Below, piece by piece: positions 42,189-54,583 of a stretch of 64,000 nucleotides of DNA (position 1 is the first letter of the stretch; each line of letters opens with the position of its first letter). Both the position numbers and the translations under genes were made by a program. The notes beneath the pieces are model-generated. The model was not told where the DNA came from. It was given only the letters and a program-made list of their open reading frames with translations, and made no database searches. Source of the stretch: Neelides folsomi (taxonomy: Eukaryota > Arthropoda > Collembola > Neelipleona > Neelidae); contig JAQGBZ010000006.1 in NCBI GenBank assembly GCA_034687125.1, positions 558,001 through 622,000 on the forward strand. The letters run 5' to 3'.

Positions 42189-43038
42189 ATGCATTTAAGT
42201 ATTATTCTTTTAGGAATTTTTATTAATGAAGTATTTTCTTTTTCTCATCCACCTGAAGTTTTGCCAAACAAATCAGTTTTCACATTCCAAAACGTCCATA
42301 ACGGAGGGGTATTTAATTTAATTAATCTTTACATATTTTCTAAGGCCTATTTGAAATTGTATTATAATTACAATGAAATTATGCAAATTCTAATTTGTGG
42401 ATGTCTTTTAATTAAGTTTTTGACAGCAATCAACTTAAAAACTCCTTATCCTCCAGTTATAGTCGACCGCTGGAGAGGAGCTCCCACCCAAAAATGGAGA
42501 GCTGTCAGTGCATGTAAGGAGAGAAGAAAGAGATTACTCAAATTCATATTATTACTTTAATTAGTTGAGAGTTGGGCTGATATTTATTTATGCATAATGA
42601 TTTAATGTAGATTTCAGTAATGCTTATCAATTGAAACCGACGTCTGATGAAGCTTTTATTCTTCAGCTTGACACCCACACAAAGATGGTGACTCAAGATG
42701 TAAGTGCAAATATTGAGAATTTGATGTCATATTTGCATACATAAGAAAATATAATTAAATTGGATTTCTAGTTTGCTGGACTTGGGCTTGAAAATAGTCA
42801 ATATTGGAAAGTGAGATATGTAGGGAATGGACTTTGTCAACTTGTCAACTACAAAACAAATGAGTGCTTGAAATCTATGGGGTACGCCATTAAATACTAT
42901 AAGTACGAGCATATTATAGTACTTATTAACGAGTATACAAAATTAACATTTAAATTACATTTTAGACCAGGAAGACAAGTTGGAGTCTCAAGATGCAATA
43001 ATTCAAAAAGACAACAATGGGATATCCATATTCTGTAA
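42189..43038 (+). CDS. Secreted ricin-type beta-trefoil (lectin-like) protein
   Basis: Five exons, 42189-42308, 42417-42513, 42611-42699, 42772-42881 and 42966-43038 (TAA), join in phase to 162 residues. The N terminus MHLSIILLGIFINEVFS is a typical signal peptide. Three segments ending in Q-x-W-like motifs (APTQKWRA, NSQYWKV, KRQQWDI) are spaced as in the three lobes of a ricin B-type beta-trefoil. The second lobe has LCQLVNYKTNECLKSMG, with a cysteine pair typical of the fold. A single trefoil with no catalytic domain suggests a small extracellular carbohydrate- or ligand-binding protein. The ligand cannot be told from sequence. The exon 2 acceptor (TTAATTAAG at 42416) was chosen because it is the one that keeps phase. 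AATAAA lies at 43176-43181. I recognise no gene-specific orthologue. Confidence 0.8.
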
Positions 43039-43617
43039 AAGTTTACCTTTAATTTTCTTTCTTTGCATATAACAACTTATGATATGACTATATTATATTA
43101 TGCATTCTTCATATATAATAATGGTATTATTATGATATAATTTATAATATTGATATGAAAGAAGTAGATATTTTGAATAAAACTTGTTTAAATTTTGCAC
43201 AAATATTTCTTTGTTTCATTTCTATAAACCAGTAAAGTAAAGAAACTTGTAGATTAAAAACGTTCACTTTGTTCAAATCAATCATACTTTGTTCGCTTAC
43301 CTGTCTACAAATATACCAATTTGAATCCTATGTATTTACATGGGTAATTAACTTCAACTGCAAACAAGTTTCTCATGTAAAAGTAAGAAAGACAAAAACG
43401 TTGAGTTTGAGGTTCAATATCCAAATTGTGGCCATTTTACATTTGTGTCTGAGTTCGTCTTTTTATGTAAGTCGTACGTCAAGAAGACGCCAATAATTGA
43501 TTATTGGGTCGCTTCATTCTCAACCTTCATTATTTTTGAAGCCATAATCTTCAAATTAATTATCGGTTACTTTGACAAAAATTCTGTTCAAAGTGAATAA
43601 TCTTTGAGGTTGCAAAA
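43039..43617. other. Intergenic DNA between the lectin-like gene and maelstrom
   Basis: Lectin 3' UTR followed by AT-rich sequence and the maelstrom leader. No further feature is supported. Confidence 0.7.
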
Positions 43618-45814
43618 ATGCCCAAGAAAAATGCATTTTTCTGCTATATGGAGAAAAGGAAATCGGATTATGAGAAAGAAGGGAAGGTTTTCAAAAACGG
43701 AATAAAGGACGTGGTTGAATTGGCTGGACAAGAATGGCCGGTAAGTAATTTTATTAAATAATTAATTTAGCTCATACTGAAAGGTTATGTGCATAGATGT
43801 ATACCTATCAACATTGTTCAAAGTGAATAGTGAATGAATAACTGGCTTTGTTGTCAAATAATAAATGGATATCTGTAATTTGTTTAATTTAGCATATGAG
43901 CCAAGAAGAAAGACAGCCTTACATAGATTTAGCAAAAGGAAGTAAGGTCAAAGGGGGAAATCAAAGGTCATCAGAGCTCCAAACCTCGGCTTCAGCAAAA
44001 GCAGGATACTCAGATGATTCCAATATAGAAAAGCAAATCCTTGGACTTTCGTGAGTAAATTAAATATTCAATTTTGAAATATTTATATCATTCAACTAAT
44101 GTGTGAGAATAATCAATTATTTTCCAACTACGTATTTCTAATAATCTTAATTTTTATTTAATTATTTTTATTAATTATTTTGTTAGAATTGAAGAAGCGG
44201 ATAAAATGATTCACGATAAACAAGAAAAAACTATCGAATATCTGACATGCATATTTGACTTGATTCATTCAGAAACGGACCCAAAGGATGTTGTCATTGT
44301 TTTGATTCATTTCACTAGCTATTGCACTTATGAATTAATTGATATTCCGGCTGAAGTCTCAATGTTGGCTTTCTCTTTGAAAAATGGAGTTATTGAAATT
44401 TTCCAATCTTTCATCGACCCAGGTAAATCTATCATTACTTAATTTACATTACAATTTTTTGAATCACCGTGTTATTGATTCTGTTCAACTTTTAAAAACA
44501 TTGAATGCAGGAGTTCTTCCGGAAGGGTCAAGATACTATGCTGCTGAGAATGGCAAGAAGTATCATCTTCCATGGCCTCCATTTTCAACAAAGCTTCAAA
44601 ATATTCAAAACATCTTTGACTCGATGGACACTTTTTTGGAAAGAGTAACTTGAAACATTTTCTTTTATTATAACTTGATTAAAACTTATAATAATCTTTA
44701 TTTTTTATCATTCTAGCACATTAAGCCCAACAAGAAAACCGTTTTGTTTTCTCTTGAGCAAAACCTGAAGTTCAATGAAAGATGCCTTCAATGGATGGCG
44801 AACAAATGCGATTTTGGTGAATTATTGTATTTTATATAACTTAAATATTTATAATTTATTGAATAAAATACTTACAAGTCTGTAAAATGTGTATAAACTT
44901 TTAGATGCCAAAAAAAAGTATTTCATCTGCCCACTTATTATGTTCGTTGACCGTCTTCTCACTTTCAAAGTCAATACTATTGCACAGTTTATGAATAAGT
45001 TTAAAGAAAAACAGTCAATTAATGCATTGAGAGATGAGTCTGATTGGTTGGTCAACAAACTGAAAAGTCGCAGAGATTCGTCATTGAATTATACAGTGTG
45101 GGAAGAGGACATTCGATGGGTGTTGACGAATACAAGATATGCTACAATTTATAGTCTTGGATGTCCCTTCCATGCAATGGTAACTTTATCACATTTAAAA
45201 TACAAACATTTAATTATAATTGCTAATTTGCTAATTTAACGATTATTTATTAATGGTGATTTTTAAGCATTCGGAAGGGATTGAGTTCTGCACTTCTATG
45301 GTCCTTAATGGACAAGCCTATGGAATATTTGACATCCTTGGAGTTCCTTTGTATATTGCTCCGATTCCAGGCATTCATTCTCCAAAAGAATCATTACCAA
45401 TTGGGCGTCGTTGGCGAGAACATCGACTCATTAAGATGGGATTTGACACACAGAAAGAATTCCTAACTTATGAGGAATCTTTGATGAAGCATGGCCAAGG
45501 TTTTGATTCTCAATTCTCTTCACGCTCTCATTCTCCAACACAAAACGAGAGTCAGGAAGTAAGTTTGTTCAATTTTTACCATAATATTAAAAGCTGAATT
45601 ATTAAAAATAATTTGATTTAACTAAATAAAATAATGTTATTAATTTAAGAGTTTTGCGATTCTTAATGAATAATGGTAAAGTATCACAGCGGTGTAGAAT
45701 ATGTCATTAATATTTTATAATGAATGTAAAATTTTGTATTTACAGGACTGTGAGACCTTTGAACGACGGCAATATGTGGAAAGATTTCGGCAAGATGCTG
45801 GCCACTTGAATTAG
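43618..45814 (+). CDS. mael: Maelstrom, HMG-box and MAEL-domain piRNA-pathway protein
   Basis: Germline factor of the piRNA pathway, acting in nuage and nucleus to support transposon silencing. Eight exons join in phase to 461 residues: 43618-43740, 43893-44050, 44187-44422, 44511-44644, 44717-44816, 44905-45179, 45268-45558 and 45746-45814. An N-terminal HMG box spans residues 1 to about 70 (PKKNAFFCYMEKRKSDYEKEG, AGQEWPHMSQEERQPYIDLAK). The MAEL domain (RNase H-like fold) follows, with SLKNGVIEIFQSFIDPG, GSRYYAAENGKKYHLPWPP, KKYFICPLIMFVDRLL and SLGCPFHAM. The typical histidine and cysteine positions are present, in the H-LPWPP, ICP and GCPFH elements. The C-terminal region is Ser/Gln-rich (SQFSSRSHSPTQNES). 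AATAAA sits 5 bases after the stop (45819-45824). Confidence 0.9.
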
Positions 45815-47359
45815 TATCAATAAATGAATTTCGCCAGTTTGATTATCTCGATCGAATAATATGCATTAATGCCAATGAAGAAATTGATTTTTTATTTAAT
45901 TTATTTAGATTTGTGTTCTTTAGAACAGATTTCAGCTTCGTTCTTTGTAAATGTTGAATATTTTATTTTTCTTGTTTGTTTTGAAGCTATTTTGTTCTCA
46001 TTTTACATTTATATTAGTGACTGTTTATTTACGTTTTTTGGTTCGTACCCTATCAAATTTACTATGCACCAATATTTACATATTAAACATAGTTATTAAT
46101 TATAGTAATCTTTCTTAAATCATTTATATACAAGTTTTTTTATAATGAATTTAATAATTTTTTACTTGCGAACATTGATGAACTCATTCATGAGTATAGT
46201 ATAGCTAATTTATTTATTTTTGTCCATTTAAAGAGATAATAAATATTATGAGTAAAAACAATTATCTTTCGTATTTACTTATCATTATTTAATTAGTACA
46301 AAACTCAAATTTTTGTCAGTTCAAATAGCATATCATTAATTCAATTTCACTCTATTCATTCTTAAACGGTTCATTGGGCATGAACGAATGAAGTGTGTCG
46401 GTTTAAGGTCGCCAATTATAGAACAGTTCCTGGTGTCATTTAACTATTAACCACACTTGATTATGATTATGGTAGTAAACGTAATATAAACATAAATGGG
46501 CTTATTACTGTTAATGCCAAATGATACGAACAAGGTTGAGAGTAATTTTCATTGATTATTTTATATTATATGTTTATTCAATTGCTTATTCAGATGACTT
46601 TTCAAGTGTAAAAAAGAGTAAAAAAAGTAAAATCCCTCATGGGACACCTTAATACAAAATAGTGAGATATTATTCAGTTAGGTTATAACGTACCAAGCAC
46701 GAAGTAAAGTCATTGTCAATGTCATGCTTTTTTAGCTCGCTCTTACGCACTTTGATATTTTATATACCACTTGGGGAGAAACAACAATGGCTGAACAAAG
46801 TAGGAAAAATTTCAAATCACGCGTATAAATCCGTATTTATCAATGTGAGTAAAGTGGATTGTTGCTTGTACCTTGTATGTAATATCCTTATTCTAATGGA
46901 CCCTGTCACAGTCAATTGTTAAATGTACAGGTAAATGTATATCTATTGTAAGAATAGAATCAAAAGTTATCATATAACAAAGATAATTTTTTACATTAAA
47001 TTATTCAGTAATTGTGGAATAAGTGAAGTTTACAAAAGTTGTATCTTATATACAGAATTCTACGTACAAATACTAAAGTATAAAATGTACAAACACTAAT
47101 GTATAGAATACGTTTGTTGGTATTTAAGGTTAAAGTTAAAGAGATTTCGGTGAGTCAGTTTGGTAAGGTTGAATTATCATTAGTTTCATTAGCTAGTTAT
47201 ATTGGTTAGTATTTTACAAATAGAGTTTTAAGTTTTTTAAGTTTATGAGAATCACAGCAAGAGGAAGGATAATGCGGAAATATGTCTATAATAAAAATAA
47301 TAAGCAAAAATACTGAATGTCCCATTGCGGTTATAAGGTTATGCAAAAATGTTTCAGTA
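45815..47359. other. AT-rich intergenic region
   Basis: About 1.5 kb between the convergent maelstrom and Gly-rich genes. Only short open frames without recognisable content are present. No repeat or RNA gene is supported. Confidence 0.7.
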
Positions 47360-49124
47360 TTAATATCCAAATCCACCATGACCCCCACCGAACCCACCGT
47401 GACCTCCACCGATTCTACCACCGCCATATCCAACTCCTCCTCCGTGACCACCAAACCCACCATGTTTGTTATAGTCACTGACTTGTCCACCACCATAGCC
47501 AGTGTGTTGACCGCCGATTGCGCCTCCGTGAACATGTTGATTCGTTTCACCCAAGGCCTTTCCAAACCCGTGGTAATGATTATCTCCGTAGTCGTTCTTA
47601 GCATGGAGCCCTTTACCGTAACCCTTGGCAAAGTTTTGCCCGGCTTGGTCGTCATATTTGGAATTTTGGATATGTTGGCCTTTGTTGGCGAAGCTGTCGT
47701 CGTGTCCTTGATGGGAGTCCCTGTTGTGTCCTCGCAAGTACGACCCGTCGTTGGCTTTGTTGGCTTTGTTGAAAGTGTTGGCATGCTCAGCGTTGAGGAA
47801 TTGAGTTCCTTTAGCATCATTGTGGAAAGCTCCTTCGTCTCCGAATTTGTTGAAGAAATCTTCTTGGTTGTTGTCATCATGGAATTGATGGTTCTTGCTG
47901 AATTCGTCCTATGATAAAAAAAATCATCCAATTAAATCCAATTACAATTTTCATATTTTACCATTGAAAAAATTAAGCTACAATTGTTCTATTCATTACT
48001 GAATTAAATTATTAATTTTAATGACAATTTTATTGGAATTTTACCTTATGATGAGTATTTCTAAATCCCTTGGTTGAATGTCCCTTCTTGTGAGCTCCCT
48101 TTGAAGCGAATTTGGTTCCTTTAGCTGCTTTGATAGCATGGTGGTTGTTTCCGTAAAGGCTTTTGTCATCCTTGTGGGCCTTTGAGAGATGAGCGGAGTC
48201 TCCGAAATGTCCCTTCTTGTTTAATTTGTTCACGTTGTCAACATGGAGACGATCTTGTCCGTCTTTAATAAAGTATCCTTGATTCTTGTTAAGTTTCACG
48301 TGTTCACGATTGGCATTTCCGTAAGCTTTTTGGACGCCTTTGCCTTGTTGGTGCAATCCTTGTTGGTTCGAGCCGTATCTAAAATTATTTAATTACATTA
48401 AAATAATCTTAATTCAAGAATTATATTAGATTTCAGACACCGCAATTGGGTTAAGAAATTATAAGAAAATTCTAAAAAAATATTAAATGGGAAATTACTT
48501 GACATCGTGTCCGACTCCCTTTGATCCTCCAAAACCGTTAGAAGCATCATAAGCTTTCTTTCCTCCATACTTCTGATCTCCATAACCTCCAGAGATTCCT
48601 CCGGCCCCAAAGCCTCCTCCGATGTCCTTGTGCTGTCCGATTCCGTGTCCGTAGTTTTCTTGTCCATATCCGCCGTATCCTCCTCCATGTCCGATTCCTC
48701 CTCCAAGTCCGATTCCTCCTCCAAATCCTCCGATTCCAGTCTCAGCAGCCGCAAGGTCGGGTTTGACAACTTTCTCTGCTACACTCGTCCCCTCCTTATC
48801 TGTATCAAGATTGTCATTAGTCTCTCCTAATACATCTTCATATGGTTTTTCTACGCTCCGCTCCTTTCTAATAGTATTAATAGAAGGGTCAGTGGTAGCA
48901 AGTGTCGTTGAGTTGTCGTCGTCTTCGCCTGAATTGCTCTCTGAATCGTCGTCGTCAAATTCCATTTTCTTCAAAGTCTCCGTAAGGTCAATTTTTGTCA
49001 CGAGGGTCAAAGTAATATTTTTGTCCATCTCACCAGTCTCGATAGAAATCTTGGGTCCGGAGTCATCTCCAAGGCACAGAGGGACGAAGACGAGGAGAAC
49101 CGCCCACGTAAGCTTCATTCTCAT
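47360..49124 (-). CDS. Secreted Gly/His-rich, probably cuticular or matrix protein
   Basis: Three minus-strand exons, 49124-48499, 48378-48045 and 47908-47360 (TAA), join in phase to 502 residues. A signal peptide (MRMKLTWAVLLVFVPLCLG) leads into an acidic segment (FDDDDSESNSGEDDDNS) and a basic site IRKERSVEKP that could be a furin-type cleavage. Then come a GGIG/GGYG-rich block, a Lys/His/Asn-rich middle (AKGTKFASKGAHKKGHSTKGF, HNRDSHQGHDD) and a terminal glycine-rich block (GGGHGGFGGGHGGFGY). The pattern resembles arthropod Gly-rich structural secreted proteins (DUF4779-type proteins come to mind), but I cannot confirm the family. Tyr, His and Lys content would suit cross-linking in cuticle or a secreted matrix. 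Low-complexity composition produces long but meaningless open frames on the opposite strand. Confidence 0.85.
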
Positions 49125-50975
49125 ACAGATTGGAACTTTCGTGGATGAGAGATATTGGTCAACTGTGGCTCAGCTCCAATGCAAAGGTCTTTTATAGGTG
49201 GGACGGATTGGGATTTTTAACAATGAAAATTAAAGGAGACATTTTTTTAGCTCTAAATACTTTTAGGCGATCGGGTAGTCAGACGGTCATACACAGGAGG
49301 TTATATGTAAATGTGTAGTAGTTCCATATAAATGAGCATTGTTGGGCATTGTTCGGAATGCATGATTATATATTTGTCCTGTTAAAGCAAAGCTAAGGTT
49401 GAAATAGCAAGTACTTTAAAATCGTCATTTAAAATGTACCTGAAATGTATAATTTCAATAGCCACGTGCTACCATTACCATACTTATAATATAAAGTATA
49501 CATTTGAGTATGAATAGAGGCCGAAATTATTGGGAAGGATACGGATGTAAAGCTCAAGACATATTACTGGTGTTAATGAATGAGTCAAATGGGTATATTT
49601 TAATATGGACAGTTTCCTTTTACCCTTTTCTTCATAAAAAGTGTGTAATGATTCAGTAACCGGTACATCAAGTGTCAAGGGAAAGGAAGTACGTTCTGAA
49701 GCCACCATTCGATTCGTCCCATTCTCTCGTCCCCAAACTCCAATCGACTCGAGCGGAGAATGACAATTAAAGATGAAGGGAACACAAGCTGCGACGACCG
49801 GTGACGAACCTCGGGAGTCCAATAACAATAGAAATCACTTTGTTTCTGAGGAACTTCGTCAACATTGGTGGAAGAGAAGCCGTCCGTGTAATTGACAAAA
49901 AAAGATGAGTGTGTTGTTGTTGAACTTGTGGATTGAATTCCGAATAATTCCAAACCACGAATCTCTTTTCAATAAGACGCTTTTTCTCAACCTCCGGAAA
50001 CATCACAATACAAATTAATTTACACTTGCCCTTTACGACTTAATTCCCATTCTCTCACTTGAATGAGTTTAAATGAGCAATTCTCGCATATGACTTTTTT
50101 CGTTGATGGGCTGCGGTCTGACAATGAGAGTATACTGTAATGGTACAGCTTAAAGGAACAACTACTTAATAGTACTATAATTGACTCTAAATTACAATTA
50201 TATCCGTAGGTTTTTTTCACCACGGTTGTTTTGATTATTTAGAGGTTTGTGGCTTCTTTCGAGATAGGGCCTTTGTTTCAACGTCTCAACACCCGGACCT
50301 TTACATTCTTTACGCTTTTTATGCAAAGTTCAATTGTACATAAATTACAATAAAAAATATTCCTAAATTCTTTTGTAGCCTTTATTTAATACAATAAACA
50401 ATTATTTATTACTCATTAAATCGAATGTAATAACGTCGATAAAAGAAATTCAAGTTATAAACCAATTATTAAATCACAATGCCGATTTAATTAAATAAAA
50501 ATAATCTTATTAAATTATTCAATGGATGAGTTAAAAGGTAGTAAAGTCCTTAATGATTATTAAAATTATTACAAATGATTAATTACCTAAAAGATATAAG
50601 AAAAATTCATTATCATTTCCGACCCTAATACTTTTACATGCATTATTTATATTAATCATTATATCTGATACATATTTATTATACATTGTATAATTTAGTA
50701 GATCAAATCACATCACAAATCTCCACCAAATCTCATATAAATCATTGAAATCAGGAACAAAGAAACTTTATGGGAATTGCAAGACTTTGCTATTGGCATT
50801 TCTTAAATGATGCTATTCCAAACATCCTTACAAATCCACACGTGCAAATGCCAATTTTACAATTTTCCTTTTGGTGTCTTTCAGTAATACGTTATTGAAC
50901 TGATGAATTAATTGTATAAAATCTTTAATTTAAATTTAACAATCTATAAAGTTTTTGATATACTGAATCACCAAA
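49125..50975. other. Divergent intergenic region with a small-ORF cluster
   Basis: This lies upstream of the Gly-rich gene (-) and UTP15 (+) and so should hold both promoters. Between 49484 and 50006 the minus strand is open in three overlapping frames (79-114 codons), one of which reads MELFGIQSTSSTTTHSSFF at 49953. A + strand frame of 40 codons begins near 49772. The segment is less AT-rich than its surroundings. No family, signal or splice-linked model could be assigned. Confidence 0.45.
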
Positions 50976-53489
50976 ATGTTCAAAAAAACAAATATTGCTC
51001 CTTTTTCGAAGCAAGTTGCTCCTTCTTCAGCAGAAACACTTTATTGGAAAAGATTCTCGGTTTGTTTTGTTTCATTCTTTCAGATTTTATTAGACACTTA
51101 ATTTAAAATAACTCATGATTTATTTGAATGTAATTGTAAATTTTTATATAGAGTCCGATTCTTTTAAAAGAAGTCAATTCCATTGAATGCATCGACATTA
51201 GCCCTATTGAGCCTAATTTCATTGCTGTAACATGTTCTTCACGGGTAATCTGAATCTAATATTTAATTTAAAGATTTAATGATATATTTCTCGTGTTTGC
51301 CTATAATTGTGCGTTTATTTAGATCCAATTGTATCATCCGATTACAAGGATGATACATAAAAACTACAATCGATTCAAAGAAGCGGCTTATGGTGGAATT
51401 TTCCGAAAAGACGGGAAATTACTATTAGCCGGAAGTGAAGAATGTGCTTTGAAGCTCTTCGATGTTTCATCAAAGAATTTACTTCGAGTTTACAAAGGCC
51501 ATGAGAGGTACCTATAAATATTAAATTATACCTAATATACAACAAGTTGTAATTGTAATCTAGAATATTTAGACACGTAAGTTTGTCTATATTACTGCTA
51601 TTTTCTTAACATTCTCATTGATTTGGAATATTTTAGAGCGGTCCATAGGTGTGCTTTTATGCCGACAGATAATCAAATTATTAGTTTTTCCGACGACAAA
51701 ACTTTGATTCAATGGGACCTTGCAACTGAGCAAATTATTCACAAATATGAAGGGCACACGGTAAATATATATTTGACAAAATGGCAATTTAAAAATAAAA
51801 ACTTTTGGAGAATTTTAATGGTAAAACTTATGTTATCTAATTCACAATAGGATTACGTGAGATCTGGAATGGCCCTTGAATCGAATCCTAATTTGATAAT
51901 GTCTGGTTCGTATGATCACACGATAAAAATTTGGGACAAACGAGAAAAGAAAGAGATTATTTCACTTAATCATGAGTTTCCAGTTGAAGCAATTCTTCCA
52001 TCAATAAATGGATCCTTGCTTTTCAGCGCCGGTAATTATTTTTTCATTTAGTTAAAATTAACTGTATCACATTAAACTTATCAGGATATCTCTTTCTTTA
52101 GTTCTGCTGAGATCCATAATACTTAATTATTTAAATTTAGGAGGATCTGAAATCAAAGTTTGGGATTGTCTTACTGGGGGCCGTTTACTCGCTAAAATCT
52201 CTCAACATCACAAAACAATTACCTGTCTGAAATTTGCTACCGATTCGAAACGACTTGTTTCTGCTTCACTGGATCGTCATATTAAAATTTATGATTTGAC
52301 GAATTTCGAAGTGATTCATACATTGGACTACCCTTCACCAATTCTTAGTTTAGGAATTGCGGTAAAAATCCTATACTATCAAATATCCTTAAAACTTAAT
52401 ATAAATATAAATTATCAAATTGGATTTTAGCCAAATGACAAAACGTTAATTGTTGGGATGAGCGATGGGATTTTGTCAATTACAAGAAAAGAAGATGAGG
52501 TGAAAGAAGGCGAAGAAGCTTCACAAATTGAAATGAAACCAAAAGCGGCGAAGAAAAAAACGAGACATTTCACTGAATTTATTGAAACTGAAAATGGATT
52601 AAAAGAAGAAAACATCGAAAGTATTTAACCATTAAATTTAATTATTATTTACTTAATTCGTAGTTTCCGATATTATATTTTTTGTATCAGTTATTGAATG
52701 ATATTTTTTGTCTTTGCAGCTCAACCAAAATATGACAAATATTTAAGAAAATTTGCATATTCCAAAGCGCTTACTTCCGTTTTAAACTACCACAATATTA
52801 TCAAACGACCGGGAACAATTGTAGCTGTCATACAGGAATTGATAAGGTATAATCATATAATATTTTGGGTATTACTTTTATAGATAGATTGGGGAAGTTT
52901 CTGTGTTAAGGATGTTTCTGGGTTAACATTTGTTATTACGTTTTTCATTAGGCGTGATGGACTTCATCAAGCAGTTTCAGGAAGATTTGGAAATGATTTG
53001 GTTAAATTGCTTAAATTTTTAATAAAGCACTTGAGAAGGCCGAAATATATGAGAATTCTCATTCACGTTTCAAACGTTGTAGTTGGTTAGTATGATCACT
53101 TTTCTTTAATTTTATAAATTATTTAATTATTTATTTTTGTATAAGAAAACATCTTAATTACTATTATTAATTCTTTTATTTAGATATTTATGCGCCTTTA
53201 ATTGGGGATGATCCAAATGTGAATGAGCTTTTTATTCGTCTATTGGAAGAGACTACGAAAGAATGCAATTACATGACTGATTTGATGGAAATTCAGGTAG
53301 GAATGTTAATTTCACATGTCCATATTTCATGATAAATTTAATCATAAAAACTACTTTAATTTTTAGGGATCTATTGAGATGATTGTGTCCTCAAGTGCGA
53401 AAGGAGAAATTTCGACTGAAAAGGGAATTTCCACGACTAGCTTGAAACCATCAGAAAAGGCCCAAGAAACTTTATTAGTGAGTGTATAA
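50976..53489 (+). CDS. UTP15: U3 snoRNA-associated protein 15 (UTP15), SSU processome WD40 protein
   Basis: Subunit of the UTP-A/t-UTP complex, needed for rDNA transcription and early 18S pre-rRNA processing in the nucleolus. Eleven exons join in phase to 524 residues (human 518): 50976-51059, 51152-51244, 51323-51507, 51637-51760, 51851-52031, 52141-52361, 52431-52620, 52720-52846, 52952-53085, 53184-53296 and 53367-53489. The N terminus has AETLYWKRF. WD40 blades follow, with IFRKDGKLLLAGSEECALKLFD, IISFSDDKTLIQWD, DYVRSG, IMSGSYDHTIKIWD, GGSEIKVWDCLTGGRLL, LVSASLDRHIKIYD and LIVGMSDGILSI. Then comes a lysine-rich linker (MKPKAAKKKTRH). The UTP15 C-terminal helical domain includes KYDKYLRKFAYSKAL, LLKFLIKHLRRPKY and DIYAPLIGDDP. 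The final exon has an in-frame GTGAGT near the stop, so an alternative 3' exon cannot be excluded. Confidence 0.95.
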
Positions 53490-54583
53490 CTGAAACATTT
53501 TTGTAAAATTCAAAATATCCCAATTGTTACAACTATTTTTAAATGATTATTATTTTATATATTAATATTAAATATTTATAAATATTTTACTTTTACTTTT
53601 TTATTCATTTGCGCATCCTTTACACTTGCACCGAATTCCATTGAGTATTTCTTCTAAATAGAACATATCTCATTGTAGATTTATATTATCTCGTAAGTAT
53701 TAAAATAAGTGTTTGAACATCCTCCAACATTCAGTAATATGCTCATTTGATGATTAATTATCATATAGTGAACCAATAAGAGCAGGTGAAGAACACACCT
53801 TCATTTGCATGATTCATTTCAAGTACCACAAAATAGAATCTTCGACAAATTATTCACATTTAGTTATCCTCATATTATCTATGAACAAAGATAAACATGT
53901 ACATAAAGTTCTGATCAGCTTATTTTGACATTTCTATGTTATTTACACTAATCGTAATTACTTATAAATATTTATTTTATGAGGGATATAAAATATTTAC
54001 TTAATTTTATTGGGCATACCAATATATCTAATACCTTAATATTTAAAACATGAGTATAACTATCGGTTATATAATTCAACTAAAATTAATGGAATTAGTT
54101 TTTACTAATGGATGATATGTATATCTATAATGACTAATATTATGTCAATGGAATGAGCATAAAAAACACATTCGTCAATTTTGAAAAGGGTAATCAACTC
54201 TGTGAAGGATAAAAATGTTGATGAAGCAGTAAAACCCTCTGGCTCTTATTACTTATTATGTACATATGTACTTACAGACATATTTATTATTTATTTAATG
54301 GGTGAGTATTTGAGTATAGCACGACGAGTGAAAAGTATTGGATTTAAGATACTCTGCGACTCTGCGATGTTGAACTCTATCCGCCTTATCGCATACATTT
54401 CTCCCAACCAGGACCAAACCCTCCACATGTCCACATGCGAAGGCGAGATGTGAATCCTTTAGCTTACAAAGTGTTTTATTACTCTCTTCAGTTTATTGAT
54501 AAAAATTAATTCTCATTTCGATATTATAAATTACTCTACTTACATTTTAATTACCAGTTTTATTCAAATAATTGACAATAAAT
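53490..54583. other. Intergenic region between UTP15 and galactokinase
   Basis: AT-rich, about 1.1 kb. An open frame at 54181-54453 has no recognisable similarity or splice support. The region presumably contains the galactokinase promoter. Confidence 0.65.

Noticed and set aside
47282-47914. 210-codon open frame on the + strand (and a 241-codon minus frame at 47206-47931)
   Set aside because: Both overlap the last exon of the Gly/His-rich gene in other frames. Their Thr/Ser/Val-rich translations are by-products of its low-complexity codons.
54181-54453. 90-codon frame between UTP15 and galactokinase
   Set aside because: No recognisable similarity, no clear splice context, and unlike a 5' extension of galactokinase, whose own start fits the family.
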